Source of the DNA: Nymphaea colorata
Taxonomy: Eukaryota; Streptophyta; Magnoliopsida; Nymphaeales; Nymphaeaceae
Direction: 5' to 3'
Assembly (NCBI RefSeq): GCF_008831285.2
Contig: NC_045142.1
Coordinates: 8,842,713 to 8,906,712 of the forward strand
Length of the DNA stretch: 64,000 nucleotides
The notes below the pieces were generated by a model that saw only the letters and a program-made list of their open reading frames with translations, had not been told where the DNA came from and made no database searches. How positions within the stretch are numbered: position 1 is the stretch's first letter; the number at the start of each line of letters is the position of its first letter. Shown piece by piece: positions 25,330-37,202 of the stretch. Position numbers and translations under genes: made by a program.

Positions 25330-26385
25330 TCAATCTGTAGTGTCAGTAGCAGAGCAGACTGTAAAGGCAGAATACATACCAGATGAAGAAGCACTCGCAG
25401 CGGTAGGAACAGTAGAAGTGGTCGGACCAGGGGCTTGATGGGCGCTGTCGCCAATCAAGTGCCTCAACTGAGAGAGAATGTCATCTACATGCAGCTCACT
25501 GGAGGAGGCAGTGTGCTGAGGCTTAGGCTGCTCAGGAGAATCAGTAGATACAGTCTGATTTGCAAAAACTGGACGGCCATGTTTCTGCCAACACTTATCC
25601 ACAGTATGACCAATGCGGTGACAAAACTGACATACAGGGCGCGAAGGGGTATTGCCACGGCCACGGCCCCCTCGTCCTCTGGCAAAAAAGGGTCCACCTC
25701 TGCCACGAGTAGCAAGCATAGCAGAAGTGGTATCAGGAACAGTCGATGCAGAGATCGGAATTCTGCTGAGCCTACTGTAAGCCTCATCAATAGGAGGAAT
25801 CAAGGGACTAGTAAGCATTTGGTTCTTTGCGGATTCATAAACAGAGTCTAAACCAGAAAGAAAGACCCCTACCATAAGCATATCTCTGTATGCCTTTTGT
25901 TGTTCACACTTGCATGCGGGAAAGTAGCTATTCAGTCTCTCAAACATGGACTTGAGACTAGAATAATAAGTGTGAAGAGGTCGGCCATCTTGTCGCATCT
26001 GATGAATATCATGATGAAGCTGCATAATGCACGTTTCATTTCTTGCCTGTGAATACGTGGCAGCAAGGGAATCCCACATATCCTTTGCACTGTCCTTGTG
26101 CAAGACTTCATTTGCAATTTCTTGAGAGAGAGTACCAACAATCCATACCATAACCAACGAATTATCTTTAAACCAAGTAGTATATTTTCCTACCTTCTGT
26201 ACGGGCTCGAGCTCCAATATGAGATGTTCCTTCTCATGAGCGATCAATGTTCTTTTTACTTGCATGGCCCACATCTCGTAATTACCCTCATCCATTTTGG
26301 TGATAATGCTGGAAAATGGGGAACTCTTCATCTCTCCCGACGATACAAAGGAAGAGGTATTAGCGCCACTGCTAATTTCAGACAT
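25330..26385 (-). CDS. Copia Gag (nucleocapsid) polyprotein, 351 residues
   Basis: Starts at ATG 26385 with MSEISSGANTSS and keeps an open frame for 351 codons. It has the copia gag block (YEMWAMQVKRTLIAHEK, KDMWDSLAATYSQA) and one CCHC zinc knuckle, CQFCHRIGHTVDKC, near residue 250, with an RG-rich stretch before it. The frame stops where a Trp codon would usually precede the protease DSG. Gag itself looks intact and could still be made. Confidence 0.9.
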   Translation of the reverse strand: MSEISSGANTSSFVSSGEMKSSPFSSIITKMDEGNYEMWAMQVKRTLIAHEKEHLILELEPVQKVGKYTTWFKDNSLVMVWIVGTLSQEIANEVLHKDSAKDMWDSLAATYSQARNETCIMQLHHDIHQMRQDGRPLHTYYSSLKSMFERLNSYFPACKCEQQKAYRDMLMVGVFLSGLDSVYESAKNQMLTSPLIPPIDEAYSRLSRIPISASTVPDTTSAMLATRGRGGPFFARGRGGRGRGNTPSRPVCQFCHRIGHTVDKCWQKHGRPVFANQTVSTDSPEQPKPQHTASSSELHVDDILSQLRHLIGDSAHQAPGPTTSTVPTAASASSSGMYSAFTVCSATDTTD

Positions 26386-27053
26386 CTTTCAACACAAAGG
26401 AGGAAACCGAGCTACGGAATAGGAAGTGCAGGCAAAAAGAATACAATCACATATCGAAAGACAACATGCTGATCATGAAGCAATATGCAGTTAACGCATG
26501 TAGCAATCCAGAAGTCTGAGCGGCGGGAAGAGGCAACAGCAGAGCTGAACGAAGAGAGATACCAGAGACGACGCTGAGAAGAAAATCAGCGTGCAGAACC
26601 TCGGGCAGAGCAGCGGCGGAGCAGCGTGCAGCGGAGGAGCAGCGTGCAGAACAGCGGCGGAGCAGCATGCAGCGGAAAGACGCTGAGAGGAAAAAAAAAT
26701 CAGCGTTGAGGCGGCGGCGAAGATGACAGGCGAAGCAGCAACGGGCGCAGGCGTTCAGTCTGCTGGGCGGAGCAACGGCAGAGTGCACACGCGGCGGCGG
26801 CGCAGGCGGACGGGCGCAGGCGCAGGCGGCGCAGGCGGACAATGGGTAGGGCGACGAGGGGCAGCAGGGCTGGGTCGGGCGGCAATGGACAGGGCGGGTC
26901 GGGGGTCGAGCGGCAATGGACAGGGCTGGGTCGGGCGGCAATGGACAGGGCGGCAATGGGCAGGGTTGGGTCGGGCGGCGGCAGCTGACGCCGATCAGGC
27001 GGCGGCCGGTGCCGCTCAGTCGGCGACAACTCGCTGAGGAGGAGACGGCTGGT
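26386..27053 (-). repeat. GC-rich untranslated leader with imperfect minisatellite
   Basis: Between the primer site and the gag start lies sequence far richer in GC than its surroundings. On the plus strand GCGGCGGAGCAGCGTGCAG-type words recur at about 26600-26680, and GGGTCGGGCGGCAATGGACA-type words at about 26870-26975. Frames through it are low complexity and not credible proteins. Confidence 0.75.
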
Positions 27054-27065
27054 GCTCTGATACCA
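27054..27065 (-). other. tRNA-Met primer binding site
   Basis: The minus strand reads TGGTATCAGAGC directly after the 5' LTR, the plant initiator-tRNA primer site of copia elements. Confidence 0.95.
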
Positions 27066-27229
27066 TGATAAATTTAAGAGAGCTAAACTTTGATTAACCT
27101 CAAAGAATCCCTAACTCCTCTTTATATAGACTAGAGGAGAGGAATAAGTTACAAGAAAGTCATTAAAAAGAAACATTATTACACAAGTGCCCTCTCAAGC
27201 CTAATACTGAGTATAAACACGTCTTAACA
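27066..27229 (-). repeat. 5' LTR of the minus-strand copia element
   Basis: A 164-bp partner of the LTR at 21977-22140, with two single-base indels between them. It contains TTTATATAGAC, a possible TATA region for the element's promoter. Confidence 0.96.
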
Positions 27230-27233
27230 ATGT

Positions 27234-27274
27234 ACACACACACACACACACAAAGAGAGAGAGAGAGAGAGAGA
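27234..27274. repeat. (CA)n(GA)n compound microsatellite
   Basis: A CA run followed by a GA run, directly next to the right copy of the copia target duplication. The element inserted at its edge. Confidence 0.95.
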
Positions 27275-29759
27275 AGCAGAGGTCGCAACATTATCTCCTC
27301 TTAGCGGACTTGCTTTTTCCGGATTAGTTTCTAATCCTTGGAACGATGGCAGAACAATTCTTTGCTTGATATGTTGCAATTCTTGTTCTCTTCGTCCTGT
27401 CAAAGATATTTCTCTTGCAAATAGCGTCTTCACAGTTCACTGACAGTTCTCATTTGCAGTTAAACCCATGGTATTGTGCTTGTTCTCAATGGCCAGGACG
27501 TTGTTTTTGTAATGATAACCTGTGTTTTCATTCATATTGAGCAAAACATACATCTGTATTCTGCAATTTATTCATCTAATGCGCCGTGCATAAAGAGAAT
27601 CATCCCAAAGGGCAGTCAAGCGCTTCAGCGAGTGCTTCAACGCCTTAGTTTCATATTCTATTGGATCAAAGCAGCTGAATTCAATGCCCACTGAGTCCTT
27701 TAATCCAAGATTGTGTATCAGCCTAAAGTCCTATGTTTGAGTCGCTCCTATCCCAGATTTTGGCTATTATGAAATATGAGTTCCTCATCTGCTGGCCAGA
27801 AAATTATGTTGATCAGCAACCTCGAGAACACATAAATCTATCGGCTTACGTCATGTGAATATGGTACTTTGTCAAGCAAAGTTGAACGCTGCTGATCGGT
27901 AGCAACAGACTTTGTCAGGGTACCAAGCGACCACGATTACCGTCTTCTCTAGCAGACATTTGGCAGAAGCCACAAGCATTTTGTAAATTCTCAACACTGG
28001 GAGCCTAGGGATGTCAATGGATCAATTTGAATAAGAAATACCTTTAACCATATCCACCTTTTCAGATATTCACATATTTGGATTTGAATTTGAACAGAGA
28101 AAGTCATATCTAAATCTGAATCTGAAGTCCAATTTCTCAATTTGAATTCGATCCAAATCCAAATTTTGAATCAAATTTGGGCAATTTTCAAAATATGAGA
28201 GCATTAAATAGAGGACATTTGTTTAAAAATAAATCTGATCTAAATCTGTACCTGATCAAATATTTTGAATCCCATTGAAGATTAGAAAGTCATTTCTTAA
28301 ATCAAAATTCGTTCCGATCTCTTATTTGGATATTAATTTTTTTCATATTTGATTTTTTTGGAACAGATCGGTCGGACACATTGACATGGAGTCATGTCAT
28401 CTCGTGTTTGCATTTGCAACCACTATGTTGTGGCTTCAAACAGTGACCACCGTCACTTAGGGGAAAGTGGATTTGTAGAACAAGTAATCAATTAATTTGT
28501 TGGGATCATAATCGCAAGATCTTATTGCTAGTAAGATTTTGCAGGATGGCTATTGCTGGTTTACTGACTTGTTCAATGTAAAGCAATTTTCATGGAAACG
28601 TTGCATACATGAAATATATATATATAATGATGACTATAACCATGACCGTTTGATCTAGCATGGTCAATGATTAAGAGAAAAACAAGGAAAAAATATTATT
28701 GGTTGGTTCAGTTCAAGGTCTAACCCAGATGTTTGAGATGAAATCAATTGTTTCTGTTAGCAAAAGGGGAATAAAATGGCTACACAACAACATGCATGAA
28801 ACGAGAAAAAGTAAGAGAAGGGGAAATGAAAAGTAAGAAAGAAAAAGAAACGCAAAGAAATGATAAATGAAAAGACGAAAAGAAGAAAGCGAGGAAAAGG
28901 GAATGAAAGAAATGAGAAGTTGAAAAAACAGAAGAAAAAAAAAACCTATCATTTTGATGCATCTCGTCGGTTTTATTTCTTTTTTCATGTTTCCTGCAAC
29001 TATTATAAAATTTTCTCTAACGAAGCTCCCAACATTTTTGTTCTAAATTTGCTTGGTTTGAGTTTGGGAATCCGAAGCTTTGTCGTTGATATCTTTCGCA
29101 CGCCAATGGTTGATCTGCGCTACACATACACATCTTATTCCATCTTAGAACTCTGATTTTCATCTTCAGCTGTTCATCATTTCTTCCAAATCTCTGGAAT
29201 GTTCAAGCTACAACGAAGCAGTAAACAGGAGACCCTGCTTCACAATTTTTCCAGATAAGAGGCTGCAACAGCTACACTACGTTTGAGCCTTGCAAGATCT
29301 ATAAGCGGCTTTACATTGTCATCAACACTCCAAAGAGGGAGATGGCGGTGGAGTTGTCAATTTTTCATTTTTCTATTCTCTTTTTCAATTTTTCATAATC
29401 GAAAGAAGTCATGTTTTTATCCAAGAAGAAAAAAGTGGAAAGAACATTTCAAGAAAAAGCCTTCCACAGACAAGTTTCCACGAAAAACTTTCGTTGCAAC
29501 AAACAGGGATGAAAAGTATCTCGACAAAGGAAGAATGCTTTTTATTAACACAAGAGATTGCAGTTAACATAAATAGGCGCCACAAAGGAGGTTGATTTTC
29601 TTATTCATGGAAAAGATTGTACACAGATAAATAAACTGTTGGCCTCTGTACCGCAATCTCCCACAAAATCTACAGTGTAAGTCTGCCAGCATTTTCTTGA
29701 TTGGAACGGCCACATGAATGAGGAATTCCTGTACGGGTTCAGCTTCACTCATGCAGCTA
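27275..29759. other. Intergenic, repeat-like, no gene seen
   Basis: No supported gene. About 28008-28395 is rich in AAATCCAAATTTGAATTC-like words and is bounded by weakly inverted ATGTCAATG / CATTGACAT words, as in small non-autonomous transposons. About 28797-28950 is almost pure A/G. The last 200 bp probably belong to the 3' untranslated region of the dehydrogenase gene. Confidence 0.6.
28008..28395. mobile_element. Possible small non-autonomous DNA element
   Basis: It starts TAGGGATGTCAATGGATC and ends ACACATTGACATGG, giving a 9-bp inverted ATGTCAATG pair about 370 bp apart around AT-rich repetitive sequence. No target duplication was found, so the call is weak. Confidence 0.35.
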
Positions 29760-32700
29760 CTACTCTTTAAAGAGCTCACGACCAATTATCATTCTTCTGA
29801 TTTCACTGGTCCCAGCACCAATCTCAAATAGTTTTGCATCACGTAGAAGGCGACCAGTTGGATACTCATTCACGTATCCATTCCCCCCAAGACACTGTAT
29901 CGCCTGTGACCAAAAAGAAACACAATGTAGAAAAAGAGAAATGCCCGACCAAACATGGCTATCTGAATCAACCAAAAGAGGGAAATTGTCCCAATTGCCA
30001 AGAGACCTCCATGAAGAACAGAGCAAATAACGTCGGAATGTTTTTGATAAGTAAACATAAACTTATATTATAGCCTGTAGCTAATACATGATTGAAAAAG
30101 AATTAGGGATATGGAGGTCAAATGAGAAAGCAGTTCAAAACATGGGAAATCGGATTTGGTAAATTTCTCTGGATGAATTTATTCAGATCTCAACATGGAC
30201 CCGTTGCTTAACTACAGGACCATTGAAACGACCGTGCAGTTAAATCCACATTTTTTGTTAACAATCAAATACTCTCCTTTAGTAGCAATTTTTTTCAACC
30301 AGGTGTCAGAATGGCAGCACATGTAGGCACAAGTATTTGTCTCACATTATGTTTTCATGGTTATGATTCAGGTTCATGGTTTCTACCAGACCTTAGGCAT
30401 CTCGACTTCTTTACACTCTCCATGTAGGCATAAATATTTATCTTTGAATTATGTTTCCATAGTTATGATTCCCGGTGCATGGTTTGCACCAGACCTTAGG
30501 CATCTTGACTCTTTTATGCTTCTAATTTCGGTGAAATTTTTTATAGGAAAGAGATTGACAAATTAAAATAAAATAAAAAACTTGGTTTGGAAAATAGACC
30601 AACTGAATGTAACTGGAATGAACTTATGTGAAAGAGGGAGAGTTAGCATGTAGTACACTAAATGCTCCATTCAACCCTTAGCTACTAGATATCCTAAATA
30701 ACTAGAATCATAGCCTTGACACGGGAACTAGGGAAGGCCCAAAGAAGTGAAAGAGAACTTTCAGTCACTTTTATAGCTAGAAGACATCCAATTGATTAGA
30801 ATAACTATTCATACAACCATCCAGGCCTCCCCATATTCTCTAAAGGCCAGTGATGATTACAACGAATTGTAATACTCAACATATAACCATCTTCATATGG
30901 TCAAGGGCCTTATAAATTTGACAGACCCTGCTTGTGTAAGTAGCAAACATCAACTAAGCAGATAGAAGCACGAGAGTTGGTGAGAATACCACTTTCATGT
31001 CACATATATTGTCAGATGCATGCCACATTCACATCTCAGGTTTCAAATGTTTTGCTTAAGGTACATGTTTTCATGTCCATTTAAGCACCATCAAGCAGTT
31101 AATCGCTGCTAAGTATTTAACCAGGTATAGAAGGTTAAATACTCCTACAAAAACATTTTACTACCAGATATTTCTATGTGCACTGTATCAGAAATAAAAT
31201 TTGCACAGCAAATTATTGTTCTTATTATCAAGGTCTAAGAGAAGGCTAGCAAAACGGGTGACCCATATGGAGACCTAGACAACTGCATTTTGCTGCAGTA
31301 CTCATGCTTCAAAGCAACGGTGGGTCACAAGTTAACAACCTTTGACAAAGTATTTGGTGTCAATAAGTCCTTAAAGAGATGATGCCTCATAAGATTGAAA
31401 GCTTCCTATGTACATAAAAATGGATAAAACTGAAAATCCTCCCATCAGGAGATTTAACGTATGAACCATATTAAACAGCTTCACGAAGCCAAGAGGCAGT
31501 TCAGTCATAGGTAAACATTTCAATTGTAGACAGCCCTGGAGTTTAGAGTGAAGTGGCAATGCATTCATACTTGTTTGCAATGCCCATATATTTCTGGGAG
31601 ATACTATGCATAGAATTTCTTTGCTATCTAACCACCTTGGAATTTAGATCCTTTTAAGTCTTTTAGACAAAAAAAAAAGTGAAAAAGATGTCCCTTATGT
31701 AAGCATTGCAAGAAATCATTCCATTACAGAGAATTTTATAATGTAAGCAAATATCTTCTTAATTGCCCTATTATATCCTCTTAAGACTTTGATTTTTAAG
31801 AACCTCAATTTCCAGGAAGAAGTTCACCAACCTGAAGAGCAACCTGGGTGGCATGTTCAGCTGCAAAAAGTATAACCCCAGCACAGTCCTAAAATAATCA
31901 GATGTCCACAAAATAACAGGAAATTAGAAAACATAATTCCACAAAAGTCACAACCGCATGATATCAGCTCACTACAAAGCAACCTATGTGAAATTCATGA
32001 GACAAAGCCAAAAAGAATAAACTGGATGATTAGAAACGTTTGTCAAAAAAGACCCCAATGCTAAAAACTTGTGAAAGACAGGTTTGCCACACATAATCAC
32101 TATGGGTGTATATTTGAGGGCCAAGAATCTTAAATCCATGGATTTGATGTGGCATAGTTTTGTGAATGTAGCAAGCAATCCAAACCAAAGTCCATGGTTC
32201 ATCAAACTAAGGATCTCAGATCAGACATAAGACCCACATTATTGTGTTATTTTCTACCGTCAAAAGGTTGAGTCTAAGACCAGAGGGTGAAAGGACTGAT
32301 CTCCATGGATTTTAAAATTTGAGGATCCAATTTAATCAAATCTAGGGTAATCAAAAACACCATTTAACCATGCCTACCTAAGATGTGTATCATATCTATT
32401 TATCTAATTAATGTATCCCCTACTTGAAGCCCTTCCAAGCACTGCAAACTAAGTAATGACGCTTTCACTCGTTCTTGGAAGCCCCTTCAAGAAGGTTCTT
32501 CCTTTCCTTTATTCTTTCAATTGTTCACTGAAGAAAATTAGCAATGGTCCTACCCCAGATGAATTTGAACCAGCTATTATGTATGCTAAAGCAAGGATCT
32601 GACATCTGGGTTTCAAGTAGTCTGTTCAACTTGGCAAACTGTGCAATGGATTTGTTTTCTTCTGTAATGAGATGATCAATCTATCGCTCTTTGCAGGATT

Positions 32701-35700
32701 TCTGTCTCTTTTAGAAGATCATGCCAACCAAAGAAGCCTTGACCATGGTCAGAAAAGGGAAATGACAGATGCAGTGCACACTTCAGTTTCAGCATGAAGT
32801 GTGGATGCAACAAATAAAAGAGATTAAATTAATTTGTTTAGCATTTAACTTTTCTAGATTGCTGACAACTGGTGAACCAAAACTCTTAACCTGGGTCAAA
32901 ACTTCCCAGGATGAGTTTCAGTTTTCTGATTTGACCTAGAACTTCTGTAAATGTAGAATGACGGAATGCACAAAAAGCCAATAGAGGAAAAGTGCTCCAA
33001 AGAACAGAGGAACCTAGCTTCATTTTTAGGGGCCGTTTGATACGCCGGAAATCTCCTGTAGCAGAGGAGAAAAATTTCAAATATTTGAAATTTTTCTGAT
33101 TTCATCAAACGGGGAGATATTTTTTTTACCGTTGGAGGTGGAAACCGAAAAAAATTTCCAGAAATTTTTTTCCAGCCAGAGGGGTGGAAAAATTTTTCTG
33201 GAAATTTTTTTTTTACCGTTGGAGGAAGGAAGGAAGGGAAGGAAGAAGAAGGGAGGAGGAAGGGAAGGGAAGGAAGAAGAAGGGAGGAAGAAGAAGGGAG
33301 GAAGAAGAAGGGAAGAAGGGAAGGAGAAGAAGGGAGGAGGAAGGAAGGAGGAAGGAGGAAGAAGGGAAGGAGGGAAGGAGAAGAGGGGAAGAGGGACGGC
33401 GAGGAGGGAAGGAGAAGAGGGGAAGAGGACGGCTAGGAGGGAAGGAGAAGAGGGGAAGAAGGGGAAGAGGGCACGGCGAGGAGGGAAGGAGAAGAGGGGA
33501 AGAAGGGGAGGAGGGCACGGCGAGGAGGGAAGGAGAAGAGGGGAAGAGGGGAAGAAGGGGAGGAGGGCACGGCGAAGAGGGAAGGAGAAGAGGGGAAGAA
33601 GGGGAGGAGGGCACGGCGAGGAGGGAAGGAGAAGAGGGGAAGAAGGGGAAGAGGACAAAAGGAAAGGAAAGAGGAAAGAGCGATGGAGTAAAAGCTCACC
33701 CGTGGATGACCAAAGCTTACCGGCAGATAACCAGAGCCCACCGCCGAACGTCTGGGCCCCGTTTGCAGCACACACAGGGCAGTGACAGAGAAAGAAAGAG
33801 GGGCGAGGGCTGCCGGATGGGTAAAGAGAAGAGCCGGCGGCGCTCAATCTTGAGAAAGAGGGAGACAGCTCTCACCTATGACGGCGGCAAATTGAGAGAG
33901 ACAGCAACCCCTTCACAGCTTAGCCAGTGAGGGGAGAGAGAAAGTTTTGCGACAATTCACCGATCACCCTTCTTCTGTCCTTCTTCATCTTAACCAGAAA
34001 CATGATCACCCTTCTTCCTTCCTTCTTCATCTTAACCAAAAAACATATTTCTTTTTAATCAAACTGAGAAATAAATTTATAGAAATTTATTTCTCAGTCA
34101 TCAAACACACATCCAAATGGGAAGTAGAAACTTTTTTCCAATTCCTTTTTTCCGGGAAACTTATTTCCAGCAAAATGTCTCCAATTCTTGATTTCCATTG
34201 CATCAAACGCCCCCTTAAGGAACCATAATTCCTTTGGCTTCCTTGAGGCTTGTTGGAGGAAGCGAGAACCACCATGAGGTATTTACAAATAATTGGAACC
34301 AAAATGAGTTGTCAGGTTTTGAAGGAAAATGAACTTCAAAAGAATTTCCACTCTCATTGCTTGACACCAAGAATTGGAGCCAAAATGAATGTTAGATTTT
34401 GAAAGAAAATGAGCTTCAAGAGAATTTTCCACTCTCACTATTTCTGGAAAGTGTTAGTCATTCTTTCAAGGAGCCTCGCTTCCACCTTCCCTCAATTCCT
34501 TTAATGTGTCTGAGAAACAATTTGGCATAGGAAAGAATTGGATAACAAGAATATGAAGAAGTAAGCTAGTTCTTGTTTGTTAGACTTATGAGAAAATAGT
34601 TTTGTGACAACCAACATTGATGGAAGTTGTGATTAGGTTGAGTATTTACATCCCCTCTTTTTGAAAATCCAAAAGGGAAATAGATAATAAATTTCAGGAT
34701 TCAGTTTTACAAAGAAATCTGCCAAAATTAACTCTGCAAGTTGTAACATAGGATAAGAACCTTTCTATCAGTGTGCCCGTTATCACAGTCCCTAGCAACA
34801 GAATACACAAACGACCTGTCAAGAAGAGAAACAATTAGATTTTCCAAAAAAGTAAAGACTGTGAAGTAATCAGTGCACAGAAAACTAAGATTACAATACC
34901 TAGATGATTGTAATGACGTGTACATGTCGGCCAGTTTTCCCTATTCCAAAATAACCAACTTCATAAGCTCCATTACATTCTGGTTTTCATTCATGTGAGA
35001 AGATCATACATTTATTAACTATTACTACTTCCACTTGAAGAGGAATCTGGATTGTTAATATGCCTATGCATACCTGTATTAACTGAAATTCACCAATTGG
35101 CCTGCCAAACTGTTCTCTTTGGCGAACATAAGGAATGACATTGTCAAGGCATGCTTGCATAAGACCAAGTGGCCCGGCTGCTAGAACAAGCCTTTCCAGA
35201 TCCAAACCTGACATCAGCACATAAACTCCTGTACCACCAAACCAACCATGACCTTCAGAAAGAGTACTTTAATCCCAAAAAAAAAAAATCAAGGCCAGAA
35301 TTACAGTAAGGATGCATGGAAAACATGTCTTCATTTACATATACACAGGCTTACATATGGATGAAGACAAGCCAGATTAGGTTTTGCCAAAAGATAAAAC
35401 CAAACCCAAGTAATCAGAGTTATATACAGTAGCCATAATTACAGCAGGGTAAATTTGTCAATTGAATATTTCAGTAAACATATTCATAAAGAAGATCTTG
35501 TCAAAAACATAAAAGGAGTAAACCTAGTCATGGCTAATTCAGGCTCAAGAACCTTTTTAGATGCCCTCAAAAATTGAATGGAACCAAATAAATTAATTAA
35601 AATCAGGCTTCTCACCATTCAGATAGACAGATTCAAGTCAGGTACCCAACCCAAAACCTAACCTTGGTCAAATCTCATATGACCAAAACAATCCACAGGA

Positions 35701-37156
35701 CCACATCAGATGCCCATCAGCCAAATTGTGAAGAAGAATACACAATCAACGCAAAGTTAACGAGTATTGATGACACTATCTAATTTATAGTTTTATATAA
35801 ATGGTTATTCCTCCTTTGTCAGATTAGTTATGGTTATGGGTAATAGCTCAACCCTATGTCACATGGGTGTGGATGCAGACACCAGTGCAAAATATTTTCG
35901 TAAAAAATTGGGTGAAGAGAGACGGCAATATGTATATATACATATGTGTGTGTGTGTGTGTGTGTGCAACAAGAGTACGGTGCCCTTCCAGGAGCATCAG
36001 TATGACAGAATCAACTCAATCCTTCTCAACTATCAAGCATTTCCTTCAAGAAACGTGGAAACCAAATTAAAACATGAACAAATAAGAAACATCAGATGCC
36101 CATCAGTCAAGTTGCAAAGAGGAATACACAATCAATTCAGAATTTTCTAGTATGAACTGACACTATCTAATTTATAGTCATGACAGTTACTCCTTTTTCA
36201 GAACAGGATAGGTAATATAACTCAACCCAGTCATTCTCCAACTATGAAAGTGTTTCCTTGTACTCCTTTCAAGTTCAAAAACCAAGGAAGTACATGTCAG
36301 AACAGAACGACTTCCTGCATTCAGAGAGATAACATCTCTATGGATTAGAAACCCAGATTGTATTTAATCCCTGCCCACAGGATTAGAGCAGGATTGCTTG
36401 CGAGTTTCAAGGAACAGGAGCAGAGCATCATATCTATAGTGAGTTAAACCAAGGGAGTTCTGGGAGGCAATTGTAGTGAAGAAACAGCAGGACATACTGC
36501 TTCTGACACTGACATGCTGTAGAAGTGGCCTCAAACAGATGGATTGCATGGAAGGCAGTTTTTGGTAATCGAATAAATTTTACACTGAAAATGCAAAGGT
36601 AGAATTATATTCAGAAAAACAGAATTCTCCAAAGTGCTTACATAGCATCATGTACTAATTGAAAATTGAGATACTGCATTAGCTATAATAGTTTATAATG
36701 CATAGTGAACCACCAAGTGAGAAGACTATTCAGCTGAAATTTTATCAAGATGGTGGGCAGAGCAAAGCAGACTCAAATCTAAAAAGAACAGAAACGAATT
36801 ACAATATTTAACCTTTGCCTTCTTGTCCAAGAACATTTTCCTGTGGGACAAAACAATTCTCGAAAACAAGTTCACATCTGCATTGGAAACCTAATGTAAG
36901 TGAACATTAACTATTGGAAGCTTTCTACAAAAATTTGAAAAGGAAAGGTCAGGAACATACGTATCACTTCCTCTCATTCCAAGTTTATCTAATTTCTGTG
37001 CAGTACTGAAGCTGCAATCACCATGACATTCATATATCGGGTAGGTCAAAACAATGAACTAGAAAAAAGTGATATTCAAAGTATGCAAGACCATGGAAAG
37101 CAAAAGGTGCCTTTCCAATCGAAGCTAGTTGGAAGCATGAGACTAAAATGCAACCA

Positions 37157-37202
<46 letters not shown>

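Larger units (their letters stand above)
21977..27229 (-). mobile_element. Full-length Ty1/copia LTR retrotransposon (5.25 kb)
   Basis: Both 164-bp LTRs are present (21977-22140 and 27066-27229). They are flanked by the same 5 bp, ATGTA, at 21972-21976 and 27230-27234. Read on the minus strand, the 5' LTR is followed by a tRNA-Met primer site (27065-27054), then gag, protease, integrase, reverse transcriptase and RNase H, which is the copia order. A purine tract precedes the 3' LTR. The LTRs differ only by two single-base indels, so the insertion is young. The polyprotein is broken by two TGA codons and one frameshift, so this copy cannot make its full Gag-Pol. Confidence 0.97.

Noticed and set aside
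33077-33930. Long overlapping frames of 200-256 codons on both strands
   Set aside because: They arise from the polypurine minisatellite, which lacks stop codons. The proteins would be Glu/Gly/Arg or Ser/Pro/Leu low complexity inside a transposon in an intron.
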